A stretch of 64,000 bases of DNA from Xylogone sp. PMI_703. Lineage: Eukaryota > Ascomycota > Leotiomycetes. The notes under the pieces were generated by a model. It saw nothing but the letters and a program-made list of their open reading frames with translations, ran no database searches and was not told the DNA's origin. The translations under genes and the position numbers were made by a program. The stretch spans positions 4,278,001-4,342,000 of the forward strand of contig JAJTUQ010000004.1 in assembly GCA_021399445.1 (NCBI GenBank), in the 5' to 3' direction. Each line of letters opens with the position of its first letter. The stretch's first letter is position 1. Shown here in pieces: positions 1 through 10,265 of this stretch.

Positions 1-51
1 GCGCATTGTTGCAATCATACGACTTGGTTACTGACATTTATTCTTTTCTAG

Positions 52-287
52 GCGCTCGTCCTGCCGGCCAATGTACTTGCGATCGCGCCAGCGCTGAGAA
101 TGCTGCACCCGCTGGTGCTACCTGTTCGTGTGGTGCTCGACCTGCTGGTTAGTCTCTACTTTACCATTGCATACTCCAATGTGTTTCGCTTTTATTGACA
201 AGTGCCGGCGCAGATGCTTGCTCCTGCGAAAAGGCTGCTGATGGCGGCCTCTACCCCCATGAAACCGATTTTACCACCAAGGCATAA
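52..287 (+). CDS. CxC-rich metallothionein-like small protein, 3' part only
   Basis: The last two exons of a gene that begins left of the window can be read as 52-147 and 214-287, joined across a 66-nt GT-AG intron. A 3' splice site (TTCTAG, with a CTGAC-type branch site upstream) opens the first visible exon. The visible protein end is about 56 residues, rich in Ala and Gly, with three CxC pairs (CTC, CSC, CSC), and ends in ETDFTTKA. Paired CxC motifs in a very short protein are typical of fungal copper-metallothionein-like proteins that bind soft metals in the cytosol; that role is inferred from cysteine spacing alone. The frame is kept across the junction, where the split codon gives Asp. 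The N-terminus and promoter lie outside the window, so length and regulation cannot be judged. Confidence 0.6.
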
Positions 288-832
288 GTGAGTATGCTAC
301 ACCTTGGTCCGCAGCCGTTGTGTACTGGTATATGGGGCATTGAAAATGGCGTTGCGATGGAGTCAATTGGGGGCGTTTGGATGTATATATGCTTAATTCT
401 GAGCTGGGCTTTGGGCTTGACATTGCTCGACTACTGGTACATTACGCATTCCTGGAGGAGTGTGCTGGTGTTTTTGAGAGAATTGCATGTCAACCTATAC
501 TTTTCTACCACGTCGAGGTTAGATGATGGTATGTAGAGAAGCAAGTCTACAGTAACCATTCTGTAGCGTGAATGCAAATTACTGCGAAGACAATAATTCC
601 TGGAGTTCTCTACATCGTACGATGGTGGTCCCATCACGTGGAGCAATGCGCTGCTATGATATGACCTGCTTTTATCATCCCGTCCAAGTCTCGGAAACCT
701 CGATGACGATTGATCCGGGCTTACCCCGCATACATCATAGCTCTCCCGAGCTTTTGAGAGCTTCGTTGCTTCCATACTGTGGTAAACCATTCCTGTCATC
801 ATAGCCTATCCCAACCACAATCCATCAAAAAG
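288..832. other. Intergenic, 3' flank of metallothionein-like gene and promoter of DUF1772 gene
   Basis: No convincing coding sequence. Short open frames on both strands are low-complexity shadows. The last 50 bases before the next gene are A/C-rich, as expected for a fungal 5' UTR. Confidence 0.5.
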
Positions 833-1354
833 ATGTCAGATAACATTCAATCGACTCGTATCATCCAGGCGCTGGGCATTACCACCGCCGCATTCCTCTC
901 CGGCGCCGTCGGCGGAGTCTCCTACTTCCTAGTCCCCAACCTACTAACTTCACCAACGCCGCTCCTCTTAAAGCAATGGCAGAGTAGCTACAACTCTGGT
1001 AAGAGGACTGCACCGCCAATCGCCGCGATTGCAAGCGCGAGCTTTTTCTACCTCGCCAGTAAGACGAACAGCTCATTGGCCAAGACGAAGTTCTACCGTT
1101 ACATCGCCGCTGGGTTGCTTAGTGTTGGAATTGTCCCATATACTTTCGCCATCATGGGCAAGACGAATCGCAGATTGAATGCAAAGGCGGAGCAGACTAA
1201 GAACTTGAGGATCACGGATGAGTTTGTCGAGGCCGGAGTTCGGGAGGAGACTGCGCATTGGTTAGTTGATCACTGGGGGACGTTGAACCTCGGTAGAGCT
1301 GCTTTGTTGTTGGCTGCTGCTGGATTGGGGACGTGGAACGCTCTGGAATTGTAA
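833..1354 (+). CDS. DUF1772-type four-helix membrane protein (anthrone-oxygenase-like family)
   Basis: Single-exon gene of 173 residues. The frame is open 18 codons further upstream, but the ATG at 833 (MSDNIQSTR) sits in an A-rich leader context and fits the usual family length. Hydrophobic stretches lie at about residues 10-32, 62-78, 84-106 and 152-170, the four-helix layout of fungal DUF1772 proteins. Some family members act as anthrone oxygenases in polyketide pathways, but many are isolated genes of unknown function. No polyketide synthase or other secondary-metabolism gene is nearby, so a biosynthetic role is not supported here. The motif VREETAHWLVDHWGTLNLGR near the C-terminus is typical of the family. 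Location is probably an internal or plasma membrane. Confidence 0.7.
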   Translation: MSDNIQSTRIIQALGITTAAFLSGAVGGVSYFLVPNLLTSPTPLLLKQWQSSYNSGKRTAPPIAAIASASFFYLASKTNSSLAKTKFYRYIAAGLLSVGIVPYTFAIMGKTNRRLNAKAEQTKNLRITDEFVEAGVREETAHWLVDHWGTLNLGRAALLLAAAGLGTWNALEL

Positions 1355-1870
1355 TTATGTTGGGAACCTCTGTCCAGTGAAATGAACGTTAATGTACCGA
1401 GTCTATACTCAGTTTGTATTTATTGAGAATTGATACCATAGTTTATCGTATCGTTACCTTCAAAGAAGTAATAGCATTGAGTTCTTAGATTTCGATGTAA
1501 AAATGCTATGTGATTTGTCTTGTCAATATAAATCTACTGTATCGTCTTTAGGACCTTGCAGGAACAGTAAGAATCCTAGTGCCTGCAAAGATAACACGAA
1601 AGATCCAAAAAAAAAAAACCGCCACCATTAACTGACCATTCCTCCCGTTTGGGCTAGTAATAGATAACCTTGATGTCCCTCCCATCGACTCATATTCCCG
1701 CGGTGTTAAGACAAAGAGTTTAAAGATAATATATAGTATTACAAACCTTGGCCCTCTCCACTGCTATACTTGTATGCCTCAAGACCATAACGCCAGAACT
1801 GGTTTCACACTCAGTTATAGAATCCCGCTGATGATTTTTTCCAAACGCCATCCTAAGACTTAAGGTTTCC
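1355..1870. other. Convergent intergenic region (3' UTRs)
   Basis: 516 bp between two convergent genes. AT-rich, with an A11 run near 1608-1618. No gene seen. Confidence 0.5.
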
Positions 1871-4800
1871 TCACGCTTGCATATCTTCCTCGTCATTGAC
1901 CACGCCCAATGTCCTGGCGTATTGAACCGTCAATCTCTGTAGATCTCGGAATTTGCCTGTATAAAAGTTAGTGAGACAAGTTATACATGGGCTGGTGTTA
2001 CTTACCAAGGATAAGGACTACTCCATTCAGTAACTCCTTCCTATCCCAACCACAAAGTTGCTCATCCTCGCTCATCCAGCCCTGACCCTTTTCGCCTTGG
2101 GTGTCTTTATCCTTCTCTTGTAAGATACCACCCAAGAGATTACGGAGAAGCTCTTCCACTTTGCCTTTCAAGCCCTCAGCACCCAGGCGCTTGGCATACA
2201 TGTATAGGTAAATCCTGAACTCTTCCCTCGCACCGAGCTGCAGAGCAGCAGCAACCCGATTCTCCAGATGGGCAATACTAACACCGGATTCGAAGTTCTC
2301 AAAGCCTTCCTTAGAAAGTAAGGATTTGATAAGACGCTGTAAATGATAGGCTCTGCCTTTGAGAAGGACTTCATTGGTAGTATGCCTCTCAAGGTGGGGT
2401 ATAATACCAGCAGATATGTTCGATGGAGCAACAGTATCCTCTTTTCTGGAATCGGGACCTACTGCAGTTGATTGTAGGCTGCTGACAGACGAGTCATTGG
2501 TGTTCCAGTACTGACTTCCAACGGCCCACCACGCTTCAGAGAGACGTTGCCACACAAACATAGCTGGGGAATAAAGATATCCATCGCCGTTGCTCAACGT
2601 GACAATAATGTGCCCGTTCGAGTTCAGATGAGCAGAAGTAACACCTGGACCACTTGTTGTGTGTGTTCCAAGAGTATGCATCGCTATTTCAAGTATTGGT
2701 GCGAGAGATACTGGAGGATGAGGAGAGGAGAGAGTCTTGAGGTTCCAGACGTGACACATGCCAACTGCCGTAATGCAGAGCAACCACCAGCCTCTGCATT
2801 CAAGGATTACCGGCTGCGACTCCAAGACTAGCGCGTTAAATATTCTCCGCCCAGCTGGTGTCCAAGTATAGATGCTCCCATCTTCGCAAGCCGCGGCCCA
2901 AAAATTCTTATTTCCTGTGACGAGAATAACTGCCCGTGGAAGAAAGTCCTGCCAAATTGTCACACCTCTTTTCGTGGCACTGATTCTGACAGGATCTTTG
3001 ATATGTGCCGCGTTTGACCCTGGATTTCGAGCTTCTAGAATAACATCTTCAGAGGCGCTTGTAGAGTCCGCGACTCCATTCGCTCCATTTGCTGATTTAG
3101 TTGATGGTGGGAGCGTACCGCGATCTAAGGACCGTAGGATTTTGGTTCTTATTTTAGGTACTGCTAATCGCACCTGACTGACAGACATGGTGGGATTTAT
3201 GACGGCTGGACGGAGAAACTCTGGGGTTGGAACGACTCCATTGACTGGAGGCACTGGGACAGCTGGCTCTAGGCCATTGACGCCATTGATCATAATTGGT
3301 ACTGGCCCACCGGACAAGGCCGGTTTTTTGCTAGTAGGTTCTTCTTCCTCTTCACCTTCAATGGTAATCGCCTTGCGCTTGTTTCCAAGTAACATCGCTG
3401 CGAGACCACCTCTTGGAAGGCCATCATATGGCTTAGAAAGATCTAGTATAGATTGCGGGGCATCAATCTGTTCTTTGCTAGAGCTCGCAGCTACAAGCTG
3501 TGACTGAGGTAGGGAAGAGAGCCCAGTCCCAGATGAGGAAACTAACAAAGGCGCTATCCTCTTTTTCCCTTCCTTTGTGATCGTTACTCTTTTCTTCATA
3601 GCTTCTAATTTTTCCGCATTAGCATCTGGCGGAGGGGCTGGGGCATCTGGTTGTTTAGGAGTCTGTCCATTTGTCATAGCTGGTGTGGTAGCAGCCGCGT
3701 CTCCGTTTAGGGCCGGAGCAGCATTGGGAGGACCAGAATCACCCATAAGAGCTCCCATCCTTCCCTCTGCTCCTCGTAGTTCACCAGCTTTACTCCTCTC
3801 TTCTAGCCGAAGACCGGCAACATCCTCAACCACGCCCACTCCTTTTCTTCCTACACCGAACTTCTGCAATGCCTTCTCATTTTCTGACCATGGAGCAACG
3901 AATCCCAGCTCTCCCCTTTCAAATTCCAAGGCAATTATACTCCCGTCCAAGCTTGAAGCAAAAATCGTCTGACCATCAGGACTCCAGGCAAGATCGGATA
4001 TCGATTTCCCAGCCAAGTCTTGTACAACAACTAGAGGTCTCGAATTACTAGTATTCCAGATACTGAGGGTCTTGTCTTGTCCGGCGCATGCAATGACTGT
4101 AACCAGGGGCTGTGTACTATATCCACTATTGTCCGTAGTGTCTTGTGTTATATCCTTTTTGCTAAATAATCGCGGGGAGAATGTGCAAACTTCAGTTGGG
4201 CCTTCGTGACCGATAAGATTTATATCGCTATCCCACACACCACGGTTGATTATGGCCACAGAGCTGACGGGACCGTTGACAGCGTTGGCAGCCGCAATGT
4301 GATTGCCGTCGGGTGACCAGGAACATCGGCGGAAATACGTCGTTAGGGGAGAGGAGGCGAACGGTGCAACAATAGTATGCTCTAAGACAAAATTGTTAAT
4401 CGAATCGTAGGACGTGGCGTTCGGTGAAGGGGAGGTAAATCGGAAGAGTTTGATCGATCGGTCGTCACTCGCGGTAGCAAAGTACTTATTCGCAGGGTCG
4501 AATGTGATGCCCTTAACATGACTTTGGTGCACTGATAGAGTCTTCAGCTTCTCAAATGTATGCCCCGACCAGACCACAATTTTCGAGTCCAACCCGACTG
4601 AGACCAGAATTGAAGAATCATAAGACCAGCCCAAGTCTTGAACATCATTATCATGCCCTATTAATCGCCGCAATATCTTCCAATTCTCAACAGGAGGCGG
4701 CTCGTTCGTCCCTATATAAAATGAGTCACTGGCCGTAGACATTTCCTCCCGGCCTTTTGAACATACCAAATGCGGCAGAATGCGAAGGAGGATTTGCATC

Positions 4801-5258
4801 TAGGTGATAGATGCAAATGATCTTGTCGTCAGCTCCAGAGGCTAGCCACCTTCCATTCGGAGAGAATCTAACGGTATGGATTGTTCCAGAATGATAGCTC
4901 ATATGACATAGTTGTTTTGGTTTCTGACAATTGGGGTCCCCGGCTTGCAGGATAGCTTCCGTCGACCAAATACGAACATGGCCATCTGTTTACAATCAAT
5001 CTCAGTAAGGCCATTTTGACGATTGGTGGCAGATTATTACCTCCAGCTGCGCTAGCTAATCTGGATCCATCCGGCGATACATGGCAACTATAGACCTCGA
5101 AGTCTTTCTGCTCCCCTAGATAAGAGTCGCGCAAGGCGTGGAGTCAGTAGAGCTCAGCGAAAGCAGAAGAGGCGCGCAGGAGGGATATGTAAGACTTGAT
5201 TAATTGGCAAGAAATACTTACCACTATGCGTTAGCCATGCTGGCTTGATGAACTTCAT
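1871..5258 (-). CDS. HIR1: HIR1, histone H3-H4 chaperone subunit (HIRA family)
   Basis: Five exons, complement(1871-1956, 2006-4711, 4767-4985, 5041-5115, 5222-5258), give 1040 residues in consistent phase. The start encodes MKFIKPAWLTHSG, the conserved Hir1/HIRA N-terminus, supplied by a 37-nt first exon. Residues 1 to about 370 hold WD40 repeats (HVSPDGSRLASAAG, VRFSPNGRWLASGADD, DLAWSPDGQTIFASSLDGS). A KRVTITKEGKKRIAPL motif at about 484-499 matches the B domain that binds Asf1. The C-terminal half is the Hira domain. The last exon ends in GKFRDLQRLTVQYARTLG. HIR1 works with Hir2, Hir3 and Hpc2 in replication-independent nucleosome assembly and histone gene repression in the nucleus. A seeming start at 4799 is intron read-through. 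The gene is convergent with the DUF1772 gene. Confidence 0.95.
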
Positions 5259-5791
5259 CGTCGTCAGCAGTCCTGTGGCAGCTGTGCATCATAGATTGCT
5301 AGTTGTTCAATATGCAGCACGCGAACGCGAATTGAGATGATGCGGCTTTCGCTTCGCGATTCAGCCAGCACCTCTCTCCACTCGAGGTTGTAGCTGCCGC
5401 CCTTTCTACCGCTACAAATCAGTACAGCGCTATGGTACTCATGAGGAATCGTATTGTTCGCTTACTTTATGACCTAGGCTATAGATTCTTAGTTAAATCA
5501 GCTAAATTGTAAAACGTCTCTCTCATATAGGACTATCGGTTGAGCACTTCCAATAGTGCTTTGAGTTCCCAATTGCCTGATCTGGTGGTAGCCTCAGTCC
5601 GCCTCCCTATTAGCCCAGGCACTCGAGGTATGGAAAATGCTCACATCTACCGGCATATATCACGCTACCTAAATACGGAATAAAAAGAATTGATAGCTAT
5701 GCCTATTATACTTTAAATATAACAATTATGTTTAGTTTGCGCATTATATGTGATAAGTCTTCATATTGGACTAGTACCAAGTGTGCTAAGT
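5259..5791. other. Intergenic: HIR1 promoter and 3' flank of the dehydrogenase gene
   Basis: 533 bp. The HIR1-proximal part has mixed composition; about 5660-5790 is AT-rich, as in fungal 3' UTRs. No gene seen. Confidence 0.5.
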
Positions 5792-7101
5792 TCATTTTGT
5801 ATCTTCAATTCTGAAGACGTATTTAGTTGCGCTGTTGACTCCATTCTTAAGATCGGTGAGAGCTTTTTCAACGCCATTGAGCCCGCCTGCTACTACCTCG
5901 TACGGGTGACCATTGAACCAGCCTTCCTGCAACCCCCGTGAGAAGAATCTGGAGAACACGAATCCAAGCTCCGGGCCACCAGTCCTAATTCCAGCCTTTC
6001 CCTCTTCTGATTGCTGGTCGATGACTTTATGAACATCCCCAACTGTAGTAAGAGAGTGTTGAGTATAATTCGGGATAGCACTGTAATCTTTCCCTGGAAG
6101 TACAAGTGTTACTTTACTGCCCTCAGCCGATAAAACACGGCTGATGTTCTGATAACTGTTGTGTTCACTAATGGCGTCAAAGGCATAGTGTACCTCACTT
6201 GCATTAGCATTCTTAAGCGCATACTTGATTCCAGAAACAACAGCTTCATCCCCGGCGCGGTAATCGACGATAGTATCGCCGCGGTCTCGTGAAATGAGCT
6301 GCTCAACGTATGCTTGACCTCGTCCTGCTACTACAATAATAGGATGGATATTGGAAAGTTGGGCAAGTTTGATTGCATAAGCTCCCTATAGCAATTGTCA
6401 GAGAGATGCATTAGTAATCAGGCTCTGTAAACGTACAACAGCGCCAGAACCTCCATATACGATTAATGGAATCGGAATTTTTGCTGGTGCCCATGGCTCA
6501 GGGAGACCGAGTCGAACATATAGACCCAGTGCTGCAGTTAAAGCAGCAAGCGGAATAGTAGCAGCCTGGGATCAATGTTATTCTATGTCTAATAACTAGA
6601 GAGCATAGACAAACTACTAACCTCCTCGAACGTTGTTTTTTTGGGTAAATGAAAAGTAGTATGGGCTGGCGCAATGGCATATTCAGCAAAACTCCCGTGA
6701 GGGGTTCTCATTTGATGGAAAGCCGCTACACGATCCCCTTTTTTGAACTCCGTCACTTCCTCTCCCACATCTTCTACTATACCAGCAATATCGTCGCCTG
6801 AATTATGTGGCGGAACACGCTGGGGGCTCTTCCAATCCTTGGGGTTGGAGCCCGAAACTACTACCTTTATCAATACCTGACTTGCCGTAGGCTTTGGAAC
6901 TGGCGAGTCAACGATCTCGACTTTTGGACCAGCAGAGACGATTGCTTCCTTCATGTTGAAACTAACAGATTTAGAGAATGGTCTTTGTAATGTGAGATAT
7001 TTCTGTGGTGTTGGGAGTATATGTAAATGCAAATGCGATTGCCTAGAGATTATATGCCTCAGTCGTGAAACACCATGTAAGTTGTGCGGTGTTATTCTCA
7101 T
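5792..7101 (-). CDS. Medium-chain dehydrogenase/reductase (zinc-independent alcohol dehydrogenase/enoyl-reductase type)
   Basis: Three exons, complement(5792-6385, 6437-6565, 6622-7101), give 400 residues. The GroES-like N-terminal domain (about 50-165) contains NSGDDIAGIVEDVGEEVTEFKKGDRVAAF. A Rossmann domain follows, with the NAD(P)H-binding loop VYGGSGAVGAYAIKLAQ spread over the second and third exons. The structural-zinc cysteine cluster is absent, so this belongs to the quinone-oxidoreductase/trans-enoyl-reductase branch; the substrate is unknown. Two starts are possible. ATG 7101 adds 49 residues rich in His, Arg and Ser, with a QRPFSKS segment resembling a mitochondrial presequence; ATG 6954 (MKEAIVSAG) gives the conventional 351-residue enzyme. 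No secondary-metabolism cluster surrounds it. Confidence 0.85.
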
Positions 7102-7525
7102 TTCCCAGGTACTGCTCTAATCCAAACGGCCCGCTTAAGCCCGAAAGAGAACCAACTGACCAATCATACACGAGTCGTTGAAGTCAAGATTCCGGCATCG
7201 TATCAGGAAAACATACTCAAGGAGACGCAAGACACAGCCTGGTATTTGTAATGTTGTCCGTTAGATTGCGTGATTGCTAGCCTATTGACTGCAAAATCAG
7301 CTCTATCCGAGGTTCGAATGGTATCTTCGGTCGGCGATAACCCAGGAGACGTCATGGAGGGGTAAGAGTCTATTGTCGCTGGAGCAGACCCAACCATCCC
7401 TAGGATCTATCATCGCATGAAGAGCGAAATCCAGTAATGGAAATTTTACCGAACGGGCTGAATAGTAGGAGTTCTTCAACCTACTAGTTTGACATGATTG
7501 AGAAGTCCATCTTGATGGGGCATTT
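7102..7525. other. Intergenic: dehydrogenase promoter and zinc-finger gene 3' flank
   Basis: 424 bp with no supportable gene. A 64-codon open frame on the minus strand has no recognisable features. Confidence 0.45.
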
Positions 7526-8458
7526 CTATTTCTGTCGAATATTTTTGACCTTCCTTTTTTTGAAGAGGATCTCTGGAGGATTTGTTGCTGAGATGTCCTC
7601 TTGCTGGGGGTTTTCCTCAGTTGCGCCGTTTACGGTGGGAAGTAAGGTATCGTGTTCCGATGGCTCTTTCTTAATACTAAATGGCTTCTGGTCCACCTCT
7701 CCAATTGGCTCAAACTTTGTGCTGCTAACTGTCGGTAACGTATCTGGTTCAGTTTTGATTTTCGTTTCGATCTCTTCCTTAATTTCCGCCTTTGGAGCGT
7801 TTTCCTTCCCTTTGCGTGTCGCGTTCTCGAGCAGGGCATCCAGGTCGTCTGCATTTTCTTGTGATGGCACAGTCTTAAATGTCGAGCCCCATTTCTTCTT
7901 TTTCACCTCCATCATTGGTTCCTCGTCTTCTTCTACCTGCCTCTTCCTCACACCAAATCCAATTGCATCTGGGTTCTTCTGTTGCCCTGCAGGTTCGACA
8001 ATGCGCTCAGATGTGACTTGCCATTCTCCTGCCATGGCCATCTCGCCTCTAAATTCATCTGGTATATTGATACCCATCTCGGCAAGCTGTGCTAGTTGCT
8101 GTTTCCTCTGAGAAGCAGTTGCTTGTGGTTTAGGAGCCGATGGAGTAGGACCTCGTCCAAAACTTGATTCTGAGGAGCTTCCAACTGCTGGACCGGTTAA
8201 GCCATTCAAACGCGCTATTTCGGCCTTTGCGCGTTCCCTATCCTTCTCCTCCTTCTCATGGCCGCGATGGAGATCCCTGAGAAACCGCTTCAGATTACCC
8301 TGGTGCCTTGGTGTTGCTTCATGGTTCGTTTTCTCAAGTTTTGTATCACGCACATAAACCTTGCAGTGCTTACACCAGTATTTTGGCTAGTAGGAACTTA
8401 GTATATAAATGAGCAACGACAGAGGGCCACCTACTGTAGATTTCCAATATTCCGCCAT
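7526..8458 (-). CDS. U1-type (matrin) zinc-finger protein, WBP4/FBP21-like splicing factor
   Basis: Two exons, complement(7526-8386, 8435-8458), give 294 residues across a 48-nt intron. The tiny first exon encodes MAEYWKST. The junction gives YWCKHCKVYVRDTK, then NHEATPRH, a C-x2-C...H-x5-H U1C/matrin finger at about residues 12-35 that binds RNA or spliceosomal proteins. A charged helical segment follows (FLRDLHRGHEKEEKDRERAKAEIARLN). The rest is low-complexity and acidic/basic, with IKTEP and IKKEP motifs that resemble sumoylation sites and a basic C-terminus (FKKRKVKNIRQK) that could be a nuclear signal. Human WBP4 carries two WW domains after the finger; none is visible here. A role in pre-mRNA splicing in the nucleus is inferred from the family. 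It is divergently arranged with the stomatin gene. Confidence 0.88.
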
Positions 8459-8770
8459 CACTGTAAAATAAGGGACCTTGATCTTGGTTGCACAACTTAA
8501 TTCTTTTTGTAGTAAGACTAAACTGCATAAGAGGGAAGCTAGTAATTTTCGGGAAATACAGATTAACAACTTTTATCTCGTGAAAGGGCCGCAAGGTAGG
8601 TCGAATGGGAGAATAATTTGTTGCTAAGAAGTAGAACGGCAATAATAATGACTGCCTTAGAAAGATCCCAGGCTCGGCTAGCGCAGCCTTACGTAGCTCG
8701 CTGTCAACCTCGCCTCTTTAGAAATGATCTGAATTCCAAGGAGTGACGATACCCAAATTTGACAGACTGA
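8459..8770. promoter_or_regulatory. Shared divergent promoter region (zinc-finger gene / stomatin-like gene)
   Basis: 312 bp between two divergently oriented start codons. No specific element could be assigned. Confidence 0.5.
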
Positions 8771-10088
8771 ATGATGGCGTTGGAGGTGGCCCCCCGTGCA
8801 GCGGTGAATTCTACTATACGTAGGAGGACTGCTGCCTTAAATCCTACCCAGGCTACTCGGTCTTTTCCCCTCGTCAGATCAACTGGCGCGGGGTCTTTAT
8901 GGTCAAATACTCAACGAAGACAACTCCAGATTACAAGCAACCCAAGAGCTCCAAATAGCGGTTTACTGGGCATATCTAGCTCTGTTCCTTCATCCTACTT
9001 TCAACGTCCCTCCCTGCCAGCCAACACCATAATTCGTTTCGTCCCACAACAGACAGCATGGATTGTAGAACGAATGGGAAAGTTCAGTCGGATCCTTGAA
9101 CCGGGCCTTGCTATCTTGATCCCATTCATAGATCGCATAGCCTATGTCAAGAGCTTGAAGGAAGCAGCGATAGAGATCCCTAGTCAAAGTGCGATTACAG
9201 CGGACAATGTATCCCTTGAGATTGACGGAGTCCTTTATATCCGCGTCTTTGATGCATACAAAGCTAGGTAGGTGGAGGATAATGCCTGAACACAGATTAG
9301 TTCGGAGCTTACATTTCTTAAGTTATGGCGTCGAAGATGCTGAATATGCCATCTCTCAATTAGCCCAGACGACAATGCGCTCGGAAATCGGTCAACTTTC
9401 TCTTGACCACGTGCTCAAAGAACGGCAGGCGTTAAACACTAACATCACTGCGGCGATTAACGAAGCGGCGCAAGACTGGGGAGTTATATGTTTACGTTAC
9501 GAAATCAGAGATATCCATGCCCCGGATAGTGTGGTCCAAGCCATGCACAGACAAGTCACTGCGGAACGAAGCAAGAGAGCTGAGATCTTGGACTCTGAAG
9601 GACAGCGGCAAAGCGCAATCAATATTGCAGAGGGTAGGAAGCAAAGTGTTATTCTTGCTTCAGAGGCTTTGAAGAGTGAACAGATCAACATGGCTAGTGG
9701 TGAGGCCGAGGCTATCTTGCTGAAAGCTAGGGCCACAGCCGCAGGAATTGAAGCCGTAGCGCAGGCCATTGAACAAGGAAAGCACTCAGCTCAAGGTGCC
9801 GTTAGTCTCAGCGTTGCAGAGAAATACGTAGAAGCATTCAGCAAGCTTGCTAAGGAAGGTACTGCGGTGGTTGTTCCTGGCAATGTTGGGGATATTGGAG
9901 GTATGATTGCTAGTGCACTCGCCGTTTACGGCAAGGTTGGAACCGCACAAAGCAAGTCAATGAAAACAAAGGTACTTGAAGCAGGAAATCAACAAAGGGA
10001 ATCAGACGTTGCCTCGCCCGAAGGGACAGCTGATGAGATAAAGAAAACCATGCTGGATTCATTCGAAAACACCCGACAAAAGAATTGA
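8771..10088 (+). CDS. Stomatin-like protein 2 (SPFH/Band 7), mitochondrial
   Basis: Two exons, 8771-9267 and 9323-10088, joined over a 55-nt intron, give 420 residues. The junction restores VFDAYKASYGVEDAEYAISQ, typical of SLP2. The first 85 residues are Arg/Ser/Thr-rich with few acidic residues, matching a mitochondrial presequence. The Band 7 domain runs from about 90 to 260 (FVPQQTAWIVERMGKFSRIL, then ADNVSLEIDGVLYIRV), followed by a coiled-coil Ala/Glu-rich segment (RSKRAEILDSEGQRQSAIN...) and the conserved AEKYVEAFSKLAKEGTAVV. SLP2 proteins form ring-like oligomers on the inner mitochondrial membrane and organise cardiolipin-rich domains and membrane proteases; this is known from the family. 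Two adjacent ATGs (8771, 8774) are possible starts. The downstream MON2 gene is convergent, only 177 bp away. Confidence 0.94.
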
Positions 10089-10265
10089 TATGTAGGATAG
10101 GATTGTATAAATATGGCTAGCGGTGTTATATTGCTAAGGAATAGCTACCATGAGCCGCACGCTTCTAGAAACAAAAAAGGGCCATTGAGGCCACGTTATG
10201 GGCTGTAATCTAGTCTGACAACCCCAATCAATAAAATCATTTATAATATTTACATGGTTCGCTGT

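Noticed and set aside
4712..4799. Apparent HIR1 start MQILLRILPH
   Set aside because: It reads through an intron (4712-4766) in the wrong frame; the conserved N-terminus is supplied by three upstream exons.
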